53,465 bases of DNA from Deltaproteobacteria bacterium (GTDB lineage: Bacteria; Bdellovibrionota_B; Oligoflexia; Oligoflexales; Bog-1112), in the NCBI GenBank assembly GCA_947475005.1, contig CANJLI010000010.1, positions 1 through 53,465 of the forward strand. Reading direction: 5' to 3'. Numbering within the stretch: position 1 is the first letter of the stretch; every line of letters begins with the position of its first letter. Both the position numbers and the translations under genes were made by a program. The notes beneath the pieces were generated by a model that worked only from the letters and a program-made list of their open reading frames with translations, was not told the DNA's origin and searched no databases. Shown here one piece after another: positions 25,020-34,885 of the stretch.

Positions 25020-26522
25020 ATGTCTCGTTTTATCCAGTTTCATCATGTGAATTTCAGTTATCCCCAGTTGACCCATGACCTCTTAGCGGATGTGAACCTC
25101 TCCTTGCATACCGGCTGGACTTCCATTTGCGGGGTGAATGGGTGTGGCAAGAGCACGTTGTTTCAGTTGATCCAGGGCGCCTTATCCCCCACACAAGGCA
25201 CCATTGAAGCTCATGGCACGTCGGTATTGGTGCCTCAAAGTACGGAATTTCCCCCTGGGAATTGGCAGGACGTTCGTTCTAGCTATATTCGATCTACGAT
25301 TCTGCTTTGTGAAGGCTTTGGCATCCAAGCAGACTGGTGGGAGCGGTGGCCCACCCTCAGTATGGGGGAGCGTAAGCGCATGCAACTGGCGTGCGCTTTG
25401 GCAGAGGCCCCTGATATTTTGCTCGTGGATGAACCCACCAACCACGTGGATGAGGCAACGAAGGCCCTCATTTTATCCGAGCTTAAAAAATTTCGAGGTG
25501 TCGGCGTATTGATCAGTCATGATCGCTTGCTGCTTAACGAGTTGTGCACCTCCACGGTCATGTTGGAACACGGTGTCGCTTCATGGTTTCATGCGCCCTA
25601 CGACGTAGCCAGGGCACAAATGGAGCAACAAGTCCAGCATCTGCATGCCACCAAGGAGCAAACCCGAGACCAGATGGCAAAGTTACAGCGTTCGGTGCAA
25701 GCTCAGAACGAGAAAATCGATCAGGGTAAAAAGAACCTAAGTAAGCGTAATCTCGGTCGACACGATGCGGATGCCAAGGCCAAGGTCAATCTGGCAAAGT
25801 TAACGGGAGCGGATGGGGCAGACAGCCGCAAAAAACAGGTATTGGCTCGCAAGCTAGAGAAAGCGTCCCAGGAGTTGGAGGGGATCCACAGTCAGAAAAC
25901 CTACAAATTGGGGGTTTTCTTCGGTGAGCTTCAGTCAAAGAAGCGCATTCACTTGCCTGAAGCAGACTTGAACTTTGACTACCTCACGATTCATCAACCG
26001 GAGGTGATCCTAAATCCAGGAGATAAGCTAGCCATTACCGGTGCCAACGGAACTGGCAAATCCACCTTGATGCAAGCATGGCGCACAGCATTGGCTCCGA
26101 TTCCTATCACCTATGTGGCCCAAGAGGTTACAGCTAAAGAAATTGTCGTGCTTACCCAGGAGATTCAACATCTAGACACCGAGAGTCGGGGAAAGATTAT
26201 GACCCTGGTCAGTTGCTTGGGCTCAGATCCCAAAACCTTGGCTGCAGGTTGCAGCCCCAGCCCAGGGGTGTGGCAAAAATTGAGTATCGCAAAAGCCATC
26301 GTGGAAGGTGCTCCGATTCTATTCCTCGATGAACCCACGAACCATATGGATCTCGCTGCTATTAACGTACTGGAAGAGGCCTTGCGCTTGTATCCCGGTA
26401 TCCTCGTCATGATCAGCCACGATCGGTCGTGTATCGAGAAAGTATGCAATAAAGAAATACATCTGGTCAAAGATAGGGGGCACACAACGGTTCTTGACAA
26501 CATCCTTCGGTATGAGTACTGA
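25020..26522 (+). CDS. ABC-F family ATPase (soluble, two ABC modules)
   Basis: About 500 residues with no membrane helices. First module: GVNGCGKST near 38, LSMGERKRM, LLVDEPTNHVDE. A basic, helical interdomain linker (TKEQTRDQMAKLQRS, SRKKQVLARKL) follows, then the second module: GANGTGKST and LFLDEPTNHMD. The second signature reads SPGVWQKLS instead of LSGGQ-like and is degenerate. ABC-F proteins act on the ribosome in translation regulation or antibiotic protection rather than transport. ATG 25020 has AGGTGAG five bases upstream. Whether this one protects against an antibiotic cannot be told. Confidence 0.88.
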   Translation: MSRFIQFHHVNFSYPQLTHDLLADVNLSLHTGWTSICGVNGCGKSTLFQLIQGALSPTQGTIEAHGTSVLVPQSTEFPPGNWQDVRSSYIRSTILLCEGFGIQADWWERWPTLSMGERKRMQLACALAEAPDILLVDEPTNHVDEATKALILSELKKFRGVGVLISHDRLLLNELCTSTVMLEHGVASWFHAPYDVARAQMEQQVQHLHATKEQTRDQMAKLQRSVQAQNEKIDQGKKNLSKRNLGRHDADAKAKVNLAKLTGADGADSRKKQVLARKLEKASQELEGIHSQKTYKLGVFFGELQSKKRIHLPEADLNFDYLTIHQPEVILNPGDKLAITGANGTGKSTLMQAWRTALAPIPITYVAQEVTAKEIVVLTQEIQHLDTESRGKIMTLVSCLGSDPKTLAAGCSPSPGVWQKLSIAKAIVEGAPILFLDEPTNHMDLAAINVLEEALRLYPGILVMISHDRSCIEKVCNKEIHLVKDRGHTTVLDNILRYEY

Positions 26523-26571
26523 CAACTACGTGTTTTGATTGGAATAGGTATGTACAGCTCGGAGGATGACG

Positions 26572-28866
26572 ATGCGAATGCAGCTACTGTCTCTTGTCGG
26601 TGTAGGCGTTCTCAGTTGGATGGTACAGGCTACTCCCATTCCGGTGCGTGTGTTTGCCTCCGCAGATCACATGAGTGAACACGCGGCTCACATTTTTCAT
26701 ACAGAAGCCCTTGCTGCCGATGAAGCCGGATACCCTCTCGTGGTTGTGGTCCCTACCGGGGGGACGCCAGAAGGGATGTATGCAAAACTTACAGCTTTGT
26801 ACAAAAAAGGCGTTCTGCCTTTGGATCATGTTTCTCTGGTGAATATGGATGAATATATGGGATTGGGTAGGGTGGACTTTAACAGTTACCGTTCTTATAT
26901 GGACCTCCATTTGATTCGAAATCTTTTTGGATTTCGCCAACTTGATCAATGGCATATTGCCCAGAGTGCTGCAGAAGACCGTGACGCCGAAGCCCTTAGA
27001 ATGCGAAGGAAATTCGATGGACTTCGACGTCAACCCCATGTGCGGGTGGTGGTTTTCGCCGGTATCGGTACGAATCCCGCCCATATCGCCTTCAATGATT
27101 TCCAAAACGTCAGAGCATGGGAGCAAGATTGGCAGCCGCCTCTCTCAGAAACAGAAAAAACTCAATTGGCTCTCCAAAGTACCTTTCGTTTGGTTACATT
27201 GGCAGAGGGTACCCGACGGGCCAATGCTCGCTACTTTGGAGGTGATGTGGGAGCTGTCCCTCGTCAGGCTATCACCATCGGCTTTCAAGAAATCCTCGGG
27301 GCCGATAGAATTGTCGTATTGGCTACAGGGGCAAGCAAGGTGGAACCCCTGTTTCAAACTTTCTCGGTGTCTGAACCTACGTACCGAGTTCCAGCTTCTC
27401 TCTTGCGAACCCAATCCGAGAAGGTGGAGTTTCTTCTCGATTCTCTCGCGTATGGCGTGGGGGCAGAAGGAGAGAGTTTGTTGCAACATCAACAAGATTC
27501 CGAATTCCAACAAAGGTTTCGCATGGACGACCCTCGCACCAGCATTCCACTCTCTACCCTTGCTGATTCCAGCCAAGTGGCCCTCGTAGAAACCCGCATT
27601 GGGGAGGTCATCGAAGGGGTGAAGTATGCTAATTTACCTACCGGCAAACGCATCCTCTTAATCACCCAATCCCACCTCCCGCACCCAAGTCTTGTTGAGC
27701 TGCTACGCAAGAACCAGAACCTAGTGGACAGCACTTCTTGCAACGATTTGGAGGGGGAGGAAGATTTGGAGGGGTTATGGTTTCGCAATGTACGAGAGCG
27801 AAAGCCCTATGACATCCTCTTGCTGCCAGATACCCTTTCGATCCGGCTGCCAATATCCTGGTGGGAAACGCAGGGAGGAGATGCCCCCCTGCTGATCCGA
27901 TATGAAACCCCTGTATCCAGCAGCAAAATTGTTGTGCCTTTTAAAGCAGGTTGGCTCGAAAAGAAGAAAAAAGCCCTCCAGTACCATCACTCCCAGATTG
28001 CACGCACGCCCTATGACCTCATTGTCGAAGCGACAGGGGAGTTAGGCCGTTGTTGGAAGTCAGTTGGGGAGGCGGCGGAGCTCTATACCCTCGAGGCAGT
28101 GGGGGAAGAGGCACGTGGGACTTCTTCTGGGGAAGAGGAGCTATTCACCTTGCTACGTTCCAGCCAAATCATTGCGGTAGGCCCTCACCCCGACGATGTG
28201 GAGCTTGGCATGGGGGGGCTTCTCCGCGCTCTAGCCGAGGAGGGTCTACCGGTCACCGTGATCAATGCCACCACCGGCTATCGAGCGGAGATGGACAAAG
28301 CAGATTTTAGACCGTACCTCGCCAGCTATGATGCGGTACGTAGGGAGAGGATCGAGGCTTTACCTGCAGGAAAGATCACAGATACGGTGACCAAGAAATG
28401 GATCCGTGCTACAGAGTCCGAAGCGGCCATTCACTCCCTTCACAAAGACGCGGTTGTCATACATGCGGACTTGCCATTCTATAAGGCGCCAGATTATAAG
28501 CTTACCGAGGAAGATCTCGTTGGAGTTGCCGAGATTGTGCCTATGCCGGTATCTCGCCCCGTTTGTTTTTTCCTGTCGCATCCCTTGGATCAGCACCCTG
28601 CCCATCGGGCGACCACAACTCTATTCGTGGAGTATGCAAAGCGATTGAGAAAACAAGGGGTTGAAGTTCATGTGGTCTACTATGAAACCCCGTGGACGGG
28701 AAATTGGAACTTGTTCCAGTACGTAGAAGGGAGCGGAAATCGACTCGCCGCCCTAGTAGGACTGGAACAGTTGGCAGGTAAAGGGCATAAAAGCGTAGAT
28801 CCTGAGCGTGTGGCAAGCAAAACTGCCGAACGGTACCGCGTAGAAAGAATGCAGCAGAAAGAGTGA
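26572..28866 (+). CDS. Exported NagB-like/PIG-L deacetylase fusion
   Basis: About 764 residues; ATG 26572 is six bases after GGAGG. An N-terminal hydrophobic segment (to about residue 20, ending MVQA) looks like a signal peptide. Residues 25-285 resemble glucosamine-6-phosphate deaminase (PTGGTPEGMY, NMDEY with Asp93), but the active-site loop reads GTNPAHIAFND (166-176): the usual Asp-Gly before His is missing and the final Glu is Asp. A linker (300-520) leads to an LmbE/PIG-L deacetylase domain with intact metal motifs PHPDD (538-542) and HPLDQHPAH (670-678). NagB-PIG-L fusions are known in Bacteroidetes; export and the altered NagB site are unusual. It precedes glnS by one base. Confidence 0.82.
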   Translation: MRMQLLSLVGVGVLSWMVQATPIPVRVFASADHMSEHAAHIFHTEALAADEAGYPLVVVVPTGGTPEGMYAKLTALYKKGVLPLDHVSLVNMDEYMGLGRVDFNSYRSYMDLHLIRNLFGFRQLDQWHIAQSAAEDRDAEALRMRRKFDGLRRQPHVRVVVFAGIGTNPAHIAFNDFQNVRAWEQDWQPPLSETEKTQLALQSTFRLVTLAEGTRRANARYFGGDVGAVPRQAITIGFQEILGADRIVVLATGASKVEPLFQTFSVSEPTYRVPASLLRTQSEKVEFLLDSLAYGVGAEGESLLQHQQDSEFQQRFRMDDPRTSIPLSTLADSSQVALVETRIGEVIEGVKYANLPTGKRILLITQSHLPHPSLVELLRKNQNLVDSTSCNDLEGEEDLEGLWFRNVRERKPYDILLLPDTLSIRLPISWWETQGGDAPLLIRYETPVSSSKIVVPFKAGWLEKKKKALQYHHSQIARTPYDLIVEATGELGRCWKSVGEAAELYTLEAVGEEARGTSSGEEELFTLLRSSQIIAVGPHPDDVELGMGGLLRALAEEGLPVTVINATTGYRAEMDKADFRPYLASYDAVRRERIEALPAGKITDTVTKKWIRATESEAAIHSLHKDAVVIHADLPFYKAPDYKLTEEDLVGVAEIVPMPVSRPVCFFLSHPLDQHPAHRATTTLFVEYAKRLRKQGVEVHVVYYETPWTGNWNLFQYVEGSGNRLAALVGLEQLAGKGHKSVDPERVASKTAERYRVERMQQKE

Positions 28867-28867
28867 C

Positions 28868-30532
28868 ATGACCACAGAGCAACCTACAGATTTTATTCGA
28901 AATATCATTAAAGAAGACCTGCGAACTGGCAAAAACGGTGGTGCAGTGGTGACCCGCTTTCCCCCAGAGCCCAACGGATACCTTCACATCGGGCACGCCA
29001 AATCCATCTGTTTGAATTTTGGCTTGGCACAGGAGTTCAACTCCCGATGTCACTTGCGCTTTGACGATACCAATCCGGAAAAAGAGAGCGACGAGTACAA
29101 GAACTCTATTAAGACCGATGTGCATTGGCTTGGCTTCGACTGGGGGCCCCACCTCTACCACGCCTCGGATTACTTCGAGCAGCTCTACGAGTATGCCCTG
29201 CAATTTATTCGCATGGGCAAAGCCTACGTGTGCAGCCTCTCCGCTGAGGAAATGCGCACGACTCGTGGGACTCTCTCGGAGCCGGGGCAAAACAGCCCCT
29301 ACCGCGACCGCACCGTGGAGGAAAACCTTGACCTGTTCCAGCGCATGCGAGCCAGGGAATTTCCCGATGGGGCCCATGTGCTGCGCGCGAAGATCGACAT
29401 GGCATCGGGGAACGTGAACCTACGGGATCCGGTGATTTATCGCATTCGACATGTGGAGCATCACCAAACCGGCAATACCTGGTGCATCTATCCCATGTAC
29501 GACTACACCCATTGCGTCTCCGATGCTTTGGAGGGAATTACCCATTCCTTGTGTACATTAGAGTTTGAGGATCATCGTCCCCTGTACGACTGGTGCTTGG
29601 AAACGTTGAAAACCCCATGTCATCCGCAACAGATCGAGTTTGCTCGTTTGGAGTTTACCTACACGGTGACCAGCAAGCGTCGCTTGAAGCAATTGGTAGA
29701 AGAAAACTGGGTCTCCGGTTGGGCCGATCCTCGTATGCCCACGATCCAAGGGATCCGCAAACGGGGATTTCCTCCCAGTGCCATCCGCAAGTTCTGCGAA
29801 ATGATCGGGGTTTCCAAGAAAAAAACCACCATCGAGATGAGTGTCCTCGAGGGTTGTGTGCGCGATGAGCTAAACGACACGACGCCACGTGTGTTGAGCG
29901 TGTTGGATCCACTCAAGGTGGTGCTCCTCAACTTCCCTGAGGGCAAAACAGAGATCCTACAGGCTCCCAATCATCCCCAAAACCCAGAGTTCGGCAAGCG
30001 GGACCTGGTGTTGACCCGAGAGATCTATATCGAACGGGAGGATTTCATGGAAGACCCTCCCAAGGATTACTTCCGTCTGCGCCCCGGGGGGGAAGTGCGG
30101 TTGCGCTACGGCTATGTGATGCGGTGCGACAAGGTGATCCGAGATCCACAGACGGGCGTGATTACGGAGCTGCATTGCGAGTATGATCCTGCGACGCTAG
30201 GAGTAAACCCAGTTGGGCGCAAGGTCAAAGGGGTGGTGCAATGGGTGAGCATCGAGCATAGTTTTACAACGCCTTTGCGCATGTATGACCGGTTGTTCAC
30301 GGTTCCAGAGCCAGCCTCTCGGGAAAAAGAAGGGGTGCCCTTCACCCAGTTTTTCAATTCCGACTCTTTGCGGGTACAAGAGGCTCATGTAGAATCAAGC
30401 TTGCGACAGGCAACTCCGGAATCTCGGTTTCAGTTTGAACGCCATGGGTATTTTTGCTGTACGGACGAGCGCACACCGGATGGCAATCCGATTTTTAATA
30501 AGATTGTGTCATTACGGGACGGTTGGAAATAA
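28868..30532 (+). CDS. glnS: Glutamine--tRNA ligase
   Basis: 554 residues, the length of E. coli GlnRS. Class I signatures: PNGYLHIGHAKS with HIGH at 40-43, and the KMSKS-type loop VTSKRRL. DDTNPEKE and the two C-terminal beta-barrel anticodon-binding domains are present. It charges tRNA-Gln directly, so the cell does not rely only on GatCAB for glutamine. It sits between the NagB-PIG-L gene and the UDP-sugar genes with almost no spacing, an unexpected placement for a housekeeping gene. Confidence 0.97.
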   Translation: MTTEQPTDFIRNIIKEDLRTGKNGGAVVTRFPPEPNGYLHIGHAKSICLNFGLAQEFNSRCHLRFDDTNPEKESDEYKNSIKTDVHWLGFDWGPHLYHASDYFEQLYEYALQFIRMGKAYVCSLSAEEMRTTRGTLSEPGQNSPYRDRTVEENLDLFQRMRAREFPDGAHVLRAKIDMASGNVNLRDPVIYRIRHVEHHQTGNTWCIYPMYDYTHCVSDALEGITHSLCTLEFEDHRPLYDWCLETLKTPCHPQQIEFARLEFTYTVTSKRRLKQLVEENWVSGWADPRMPTIQGIRKRGFPPSAIRKFCEMIGVSKKKTTIEMSVLEGCVRDELNDTTPRVLSVLDPLKVVLLNFPEGKTEILQAPNHPQNPEFGKRDLVLTREIYIEREDFMEDPPKDYFRLRPGGEVRLRYGYVMRCDKVIRDPQTGVITELHCEYDPATLGVNPVGRKVKGVVQWVSIEHSFTTPLRMYDRLFTVPEPASREKEGVPFTQFFNSDSLRVQEAHVESSLRQATPESRFQFERHGYFCCTDERTPDGNPIFNKIVSLRDGWK

Positions 30533-31489
30533 GTGAAGACATTTATAACCGGCACAGCTGGGTTTATTGGATTCCACACCGCAAAAGCCCTGCTTGAGCA
30601 GGGTCACGCGGTCCATGGCTATGACAGCGTCAACACCTATTACGACCCCTTCTACAAAGAAATCCGACTGAAAGTCCTGCGCGCCTATCCCAAATTTCAG
30701 TTCACCCAAGGGTTGCTCGAAGATGCCCCCAAGCTGGCTGCTGCTTATACCCAATGTGCACCGACCCATGTGATCCACTTGGCTGCACAGGCTGGAGTTC
30801 GATATTCTCTCGAAAATCCCCATGCGTACATTTCTGCCAATATTGTAGGTTTTCAGAATATGATCGAGCTGGTACGCCAGCATCGACCCGAGAATTTTGT
30901 GTATGCCTCTTCCAGCTCTGTCTATGGAAGCAATACGAAACTTCCCTTCTCTGAATCTCATGAGACAGCAAATCCCATTAGTCTCTATGCGGCAACCAAG
31001 CTTGCCAATGAACTGGTCGCTCGCTCGTATACCCATCTCTACGATATACCCAATACAGGCCTGAGATTCTTCACCGTCTATGGTCCTTACGGTAGACCCG
31101 ACATGGCTTTGTTTAAATTTGTAGCTGGCATGGAGCGAGGGGAAAAGATTCCTGTTTTCAACCAAGGGCAGATGATCCGGGATTTTACCTACATCGACGA
31201 CATCGTCTCCGGTATTCTCGCAGCTGCAAGGCACCCAGAGAAGGGACAGATCTATAATTTAGGACGCGGTAATAAAGAGCAGCTCCTCCATATGATTGAA
31301 ATTTTGGAGCGGACCCTTGGCGTAGAAGCGGATAAAGAATATCTCCCGTTACAATCTGGGGATGTGGTAGAAACTTCCGCAGATATTAGCAAGGCCAGAA
31401 AAAACTTGGGATATAATCCCCTCACTGGCATTGAAATGGGTATCCCCCGCTTCATCGAATGGTACCGCTCGGTACATCCGCGTGTTTAA
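30533..31489 (+). CDS. NAD-dependent epimerase, UDP-glucuronate 4-epimerase type
   Basis: 318 residues. Short-chain dehydrogenase fold: TGTAGFIGFHTA nucleotide loop, SSSSVYG, YAATKLANE with the YxxxK pair, and VYGPYGRPDMA, typical of UDP-glucuronate epimerases. It would interconvert UDP-glucuronate and UDP-galacturonate. The GTG start directly follows the glnS stop codon. The next gene encodes a nucleotide-sugar dehydrogenase. Exact substrate is inferred from motif similarity. Confidence 0.85.
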   Translation: MKTFITGTAGFIGFHTAKALLEQGHAVHGYDSVNTYYDPFYKEIRLKVLRAYPKFQFTQGLLEDAPKLAAAYTQCAPTHVIHLAAQAGVRYSLENPHAYISANIVGFQNMIELVRQHRPENFVYASSSSVYGSNTKLPFSESHETANPISLYAATKLANELVARSYTHLYDIPNTGLRFFTVYGPYGRPDMALFKFVAGMERGEKIPVFNQGQMIRDFTYIDDIVSGILAAARHPEKGQIYNLGRGNKEQLLHMIEILERTLGVEADKEYLPLQSGDVVETSADISKARKNLGYNPLTGIEMGIPRFIEWYRSVHPRV

Positions 31490-31514
31490 ATAATCTCCAA
31501 TAGAGGGGTTTTCT

Positions 31515-32846
31515 ATGTCACTCACGACGACTCTTGTGCAGGACCTTGAACAGCAAAAAACCTCAATTGCGATCATCGGATTGGGGTATGTGGGCTTGCC
31601 CTTGGCTTGCTTGCTTGCGAAAAAATACAAAGTGGTGGGATTTGATATTAACGAGGTCCGCGTTAAGGAGCTGCGAGCTGGCATCGATCGCACTCGAGAG
31701 ATCGAAGAAAAGTCGTATATGCTGCAACCCTCTCTCAGCTACAGCACAGATCCAGCGGTTCTGCGCGGCTGTACCTTCATCATCGTCACCGTACCTACGC
31801 CGGTGGATGCGTACAAACGCCCGGATTTAACCCCTCTCATCAAAGCTTCCGAAACTGTAGGGACGTACTTACAGCCCGGTACCATCGTGGTGTTTGAATC
31901 CACCGTGTATCCAGGGTGTACAGAAGACGATTGCCGCAAGGTCATCGAACAGCACAGTGGTCTTGTGTATAAGAAAGACTTTGACCTCGGATATTCCCCT
32001 GAGCGAATCAATCCAGGGGACAAGACCCATACCGTAGAAAAAATCATGAAGGTGGTCTCTGCTTCTTCTCCTGAATCTCTTGAAGCAGTAGCCAAAATCT
32101 ACGGCTCTGTGATTTCTGCAGGCATTCATCGTGCGCCTTCCATTGCCACTGCAGAAGCAGCCAAGGTAATTGAAAACACCCAACGAGATATCAACATTGC
32201 CTTAATCAACGAATTGGCCGTGTTGTTTGAAAAATGTGGCTTGGATACTCACGAAGTCTTGGCAGCAGCACGTACCAAGTGGAACTTTCTCGACTTCACT
32301 CCAGGGCTAGTCGGTGGGCACTGTATCGGTGTGGATCCTTACTACCTCACCCACTTAGCTGCAAAGTTGGATATTCATCCCCAGGTCATCTTGGCAGGTC
32401 GAAAAATCAACGACAGTATGGCCGAATTTGTCGCAGACAAAACCATAAAGATGTTGTTGCAACAAGCGACCTCCAGTTCTGTCCCTCTTACTGTGGGCAT
32501 CTTAGGCGTAACTTTTAAAGAAAATGTCCCCGATCTTCGCAACAGCAAGGTATTCGATGTAATCTCTGCTTTGGAAGCATACGGTGTTGAAGTTCATTGT
32601 GTAGATCCAGTTTGTGACCCGGATGAGTGCATGGAGCACTACAAACGCAAGGTGTTGACGTGGGAGGCGCTGCCTCCTTGTGATGGCATCATTGTGGCGG
32701 TGAAGCATGGCTCTTTTGCAAAAGACCTGCCATTGCCGGTGTTGGCAAAGAAATTCAAAAAAGGTCGCAATGTATTAATCGATTTAAAGGGCATGTATGA
32801 TCTCACGGCTGCTCGCGAGCTAGGCATACAGGCTTGGAGACTATAG
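31515..32846 (+). CDS. Nucleotide-sugar dehydrogenase (UDP-HexNAc/UDP-glucose 6-dehydrogenase family)
   Basis: 443 residues. Rossmann loop [28 protein letters not shown], and the catalytic Cys270 in [11 protein letters not shown]. The C-terminal domain contains [14 protein letters not shown]. This pattern matches the WbpA/TviB/VipA branch that oxidises UDP-N-acetylhexosamines to uronates rather than classical UDP-glucose dehydrogenase; the branch choice is inference. The ATG follows a GAGGGG. It lies in a nucleotide-sugar run leading to rmlB and rmlA. Confidence 0.88.
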   Translation: MSLTTTLVQDLEQQKTSIAIIGLGYVGLPLACLLAKKYKVVGFDINEVRVKELRAGIDRTREIEEKSYMLQPSLSYSTDPAVLRGCTFIIVTVPTPVDAYKRPDLTPLIKASETVGTYLQPGTIVVFESTVYPGCTEDDCRKVIEQHSGLVYKKDFDLGYSPERINPGDKTHTVEKIMKVVSASSPESLEAVAKIYGSVISAGIHRAPSIATAEAAKVIENTQRDINIALINELAVLFEKCGLDTHEVLAAARTKWNFLDFTPGLVGGHCIGVDPYYLTHLAAKLDIHPQVILAGRKINDSMAEFVADKTIKMLLQQATSSSVPLTVGILGVTFKENVPDLRNSKVFDVISALEAYGVEVHCVDPVCDPDECMEHYKRKVLTWEALPPCDGIIVAVKHGSFAKDLPLPVLAKKFKKGRNVLIDLKGMYDLTAARELGIQAWRL

Positions 32847-32848
32847 GC

Positions 32849-33904
32849 ATGCGTATATTTGTTACCGGTGGGGCTGGGTTTATCGGTTCTGCCTTGGTGC
32901 GCGAGCTGCTTCGTAGCGGCTACGAAGTGGTGAATCTCGATCTTCTTACCTACGCAGGTAATCTCGATTCTCTCGCAGAGGTGAGTCAGCATAAGGGATA
33001 TATCTTTGAACAGGTGGATATTTGTGAGATAGAAGCTCTGCATACGCTGTTTGCCAAGTACCAACCTCACGGGGTGATCCATCTTGCTGCAGAGTCCCAT
33101 GTGGATCGTTCCATCGATTCACCGCGTGCTTTTCTACAAACCAATGTAGTGGGTACGTATTGCTTGCTGGAGGCGGCACGTGTCTACTGGAAACAGATGA
33201 AAAATCCAGAACGGTTTCGATTCCATCATGTCTCTACCGATGAGGTATATGGGAGTTTACAACCGGGTGATGGAGCGCTGTTTACAGAAAAAACTGCCTA
33301 CGATCCTCATTCTCCTTACTCGGCAACGAAAGCAGCATCAGACCATTTGGTGAAGGCTTGGTGGCATACCTATGGACTGCCTTGTGTGCTAACCAATTGT
33401 TCGAATAATTTTGGACCCCGTCAATATCCGGAGAAACTCATCCCTCACATGATATTGCGCATGCTGCATGGGGAATCTTTGCCGGTGTATGGGCAAGGAG
33501 CCAATATCCGAGACTGGCTCTATGTAGAGGATCATGCACGGGCCCTTGAGTTGGTATTTCGGGCGGGGACACCCGGAGAAACATACAACATCGGGGGGGA
33601 TTGCGAGCGAAGTAACCTCGAGTTGGTGCATACGCTTTGCGATCTGATGGATGAGCTGCGCCCTCGTGCTGACAAAGCTGCACATCGTACTGCGATTTCG
33701 TTTGTACAAGATCGACCGGGGCACGACTACCGATATGCCATCGATGCAAGCAAGATTGCAACCACTCTGGGCTGGCGTCCCGCTACGACTTTTGAAACAG
33801 CATTGAAGAAAACGGTCATTTGGTATTTGGAAAATGAACCGTGGTGGCGTCCGATTCTCACGTGCTATGGACAAAACCGACTTGGCCTTGGAGTGACACC
33901 ATGA
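32849..33904 (+). CDS. rmlB: dTDP-glucose 4,6-dehydratase
   Basis: About 351 residues from ATG 32849 (GGAG ten bases upstream). GGAGFIGSA loop, [32 protein letters not shown] and [10 protein letters not shown] with the YxxxK pair are diagnostic. It forms dTDP-4-keto-6-deoxyglucose for L-rhamnose and other 6-deoxysugars. Stop overlaps the rmlA start (ATGA). rmlC and rmlD are not present in this run. Confidence 0.94.
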   Translation: MRIFVTGGAGFIGSALVRELLRSGYEVVNLDLLTYAGNLDSLAEVSQHKGYIFEQVDICEIEALHTLFAKYQPHGVIHLAAESHVDRSIDSPRAFLQTNVVGTYCLLEAARVYWKQMKNPERFRFHHVSTDEVYGSLQPGDGALFTEKTAYDPHSPYSATKAASDHLVKAWWHTYGLPCVLTNCSNNFGPRQYPEKLIPHMILRMLHGESLPVYGQGANIRDWLYVEDHARALELVFRAGTPGETYNIGGDCERSNLELVHTLCDLMDELRPRADKAAHRTAISFVQDRPGHDYRYAIDASKIATTLGWRPATTFETALKKTVIWYLENEPWWRPILTCYGQNRLGLGVTP

Positions 33905-34677
33905 CTGCTAAACCGAGAAAAGGGATTCTGCTTGCGGGTGGATCCGGTACTCGTTTGTATCCCTTAACTCAGGTGATTAGCAAACAGCTGCTGCCGGTGT
34001 ACGACAAGCCAATGATCTACTATCCATTGGCAACGCTCATGCTGGCAGGCATTCGAGAGATTCTCTTGATCAGTACACCTGCAGATATCGGTCAATTTCA
34101 ACGCTTGTTGCAAGACGGTTCTCAGTGGGGCGTCCAGATTGAGTATGCGGTGCAACCCAAACCGGAGGGTTTGGCACAAGCACTGTTGATCGGGGAAAAT
34201 TTTTTAGATGGGCATCCTTCTTGTTTGATCCTAGGGGATAATATTTTCTATGGGCATGGTCTAATTCAGATTTTGCAGAATCGAAATACGAGCACACAGG
34301 CTGGAGCCTGTATTTTTGGATACTCGGTAAAAGACCCTTGTGCATATGGTGTGGTGCAAATTGACAAAGATGAACGAGTACTTTCTCTCGAGGAAAAACC
34401 GACTCATCCGAAAAGCAATCTTGCGATTCCGGGGCTCTACTTTTATGACGAGCAAGCGGTTTCTCTAGCGAAGCGATTAACACCTTCCGCTCGAGGGGAG
34501 TTGGAGATCACGGATCTACATCGACTCTACCTTGAACAAGGTAACTTGCATGTGCATGTATTTGGGCGGGGATTTGCCTGGCTCGATGCGGGTACCCATG
34601 AGTCCCTCTTGGCGGCTGGGCATTACATCGAAGCGGTAGAGTCTCGACAAGGGCTCAAGATTTGTTGTCCCGAATAA
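33901..34677 (+). CDS. rmlA: Glucose-1-phosphate thymidylyltransferase, cut short by an in-frame stop
   Basis: 258 residues: [49 protein letters not shown] and [11 protein letters not shown] are all intact. It would couple dTTP and glucose-1-phosphate. The family normally has 285-295 residues with a C-terminal stretch starting CPEEIAWR. Here the codon after CPE is TAA, and the next 37 codons continue the expected family sequence to a second TAA at 34786. A single G-to-T change (GAA to TAA) explains it. The truncated enzyme lacks the last helices involved in oligomer contacts and may be inactive or altered. Ribosome site GGAG seven bases before ATG 33901. Confidence 0.9.
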   Translation: MTAKPRKGILLAGGSGTRLYPLTQVISKQLLPVYDKPMIYYPLATLMLAGIREILLISTPADIGQFQRLLQDGSQWGVQIEYAVQPKPEGLAQALLIGENFLDGHPSCLILGDNIFYGHGLIQILQNRNTSTQAGACIFGYSVKDPCAYGVVQIDKDERVLSLEEKPTHPKSNLAIPGLYFYDEQAVSLAKRLTPSARGELEITDLHRLYLEQGNLHVHVFGRGFAWLDAGTHESLLAAGHYIEAVESRQGLKICCPE

Positions 34678-34788
34678 ATCGCATGGCGCATGGGATATAT
34701 TGGATCGGATGCTTTGCGTGCATTGGCGTTGCCGCTGTTGAAAAGTCACTATGGAGAATATCTGCTTCAGCTCCTGACGGAGCTTTAA
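34678..34788 (+). pseudogene. rmlA: Detached 3' end of rmlA
   Basis: Thirty-six codons in the rmlA frame directly after the premature TAA encode [15 protein letters not shown] and onward to [12 protein letters not shown], the expected C-terminus of RmlA, then a stop. Retention of sense and family sequence indicates the stop arose recently or is a base error or a readthrough site. Confidence 0.85.
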
Positions 34789-34796
34789 CGGAAATT

Positions 34797-34825
34797 TTGG
34801 GATACTTGATATGCGGGTATCCCAA
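34797..34825 (+). terminator. Hairpin after the nucleotide-sugar operon
   Basis: TTGGGATAC pairs with GTATCCCAA over 11 bases, starting nine bases after the genuine rmlA end. Only a short GTTTG follows, so termination is plausible but not strong. Confidence 0.45.
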
Positions 34826-34827
34826 GT

Positions 34828-34856
34828 TTGCAAGTTCAGAAGTTTATGGATATAAT
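34828..34856 (+). promoter_or_regulatory. Sigma-70-type promoter for the DUF1554 lipoprotein
   Basis: TTGCAA and a perfect TATAAT are separated by 17 bases; the start codon at 34886 lies 29 bases downstream of the -10. Confidence 0.65.
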
Positions 34857-34885
34857 TTATTATCTACCCAAAAGGAGATAAGAAA

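Noticed and set aside
28541-29377. Antisense frame of about 278 codons opposite the fusion gene and glnS
   Set aside because: It spans two well-supported genes and shows no domain or ribosome site.
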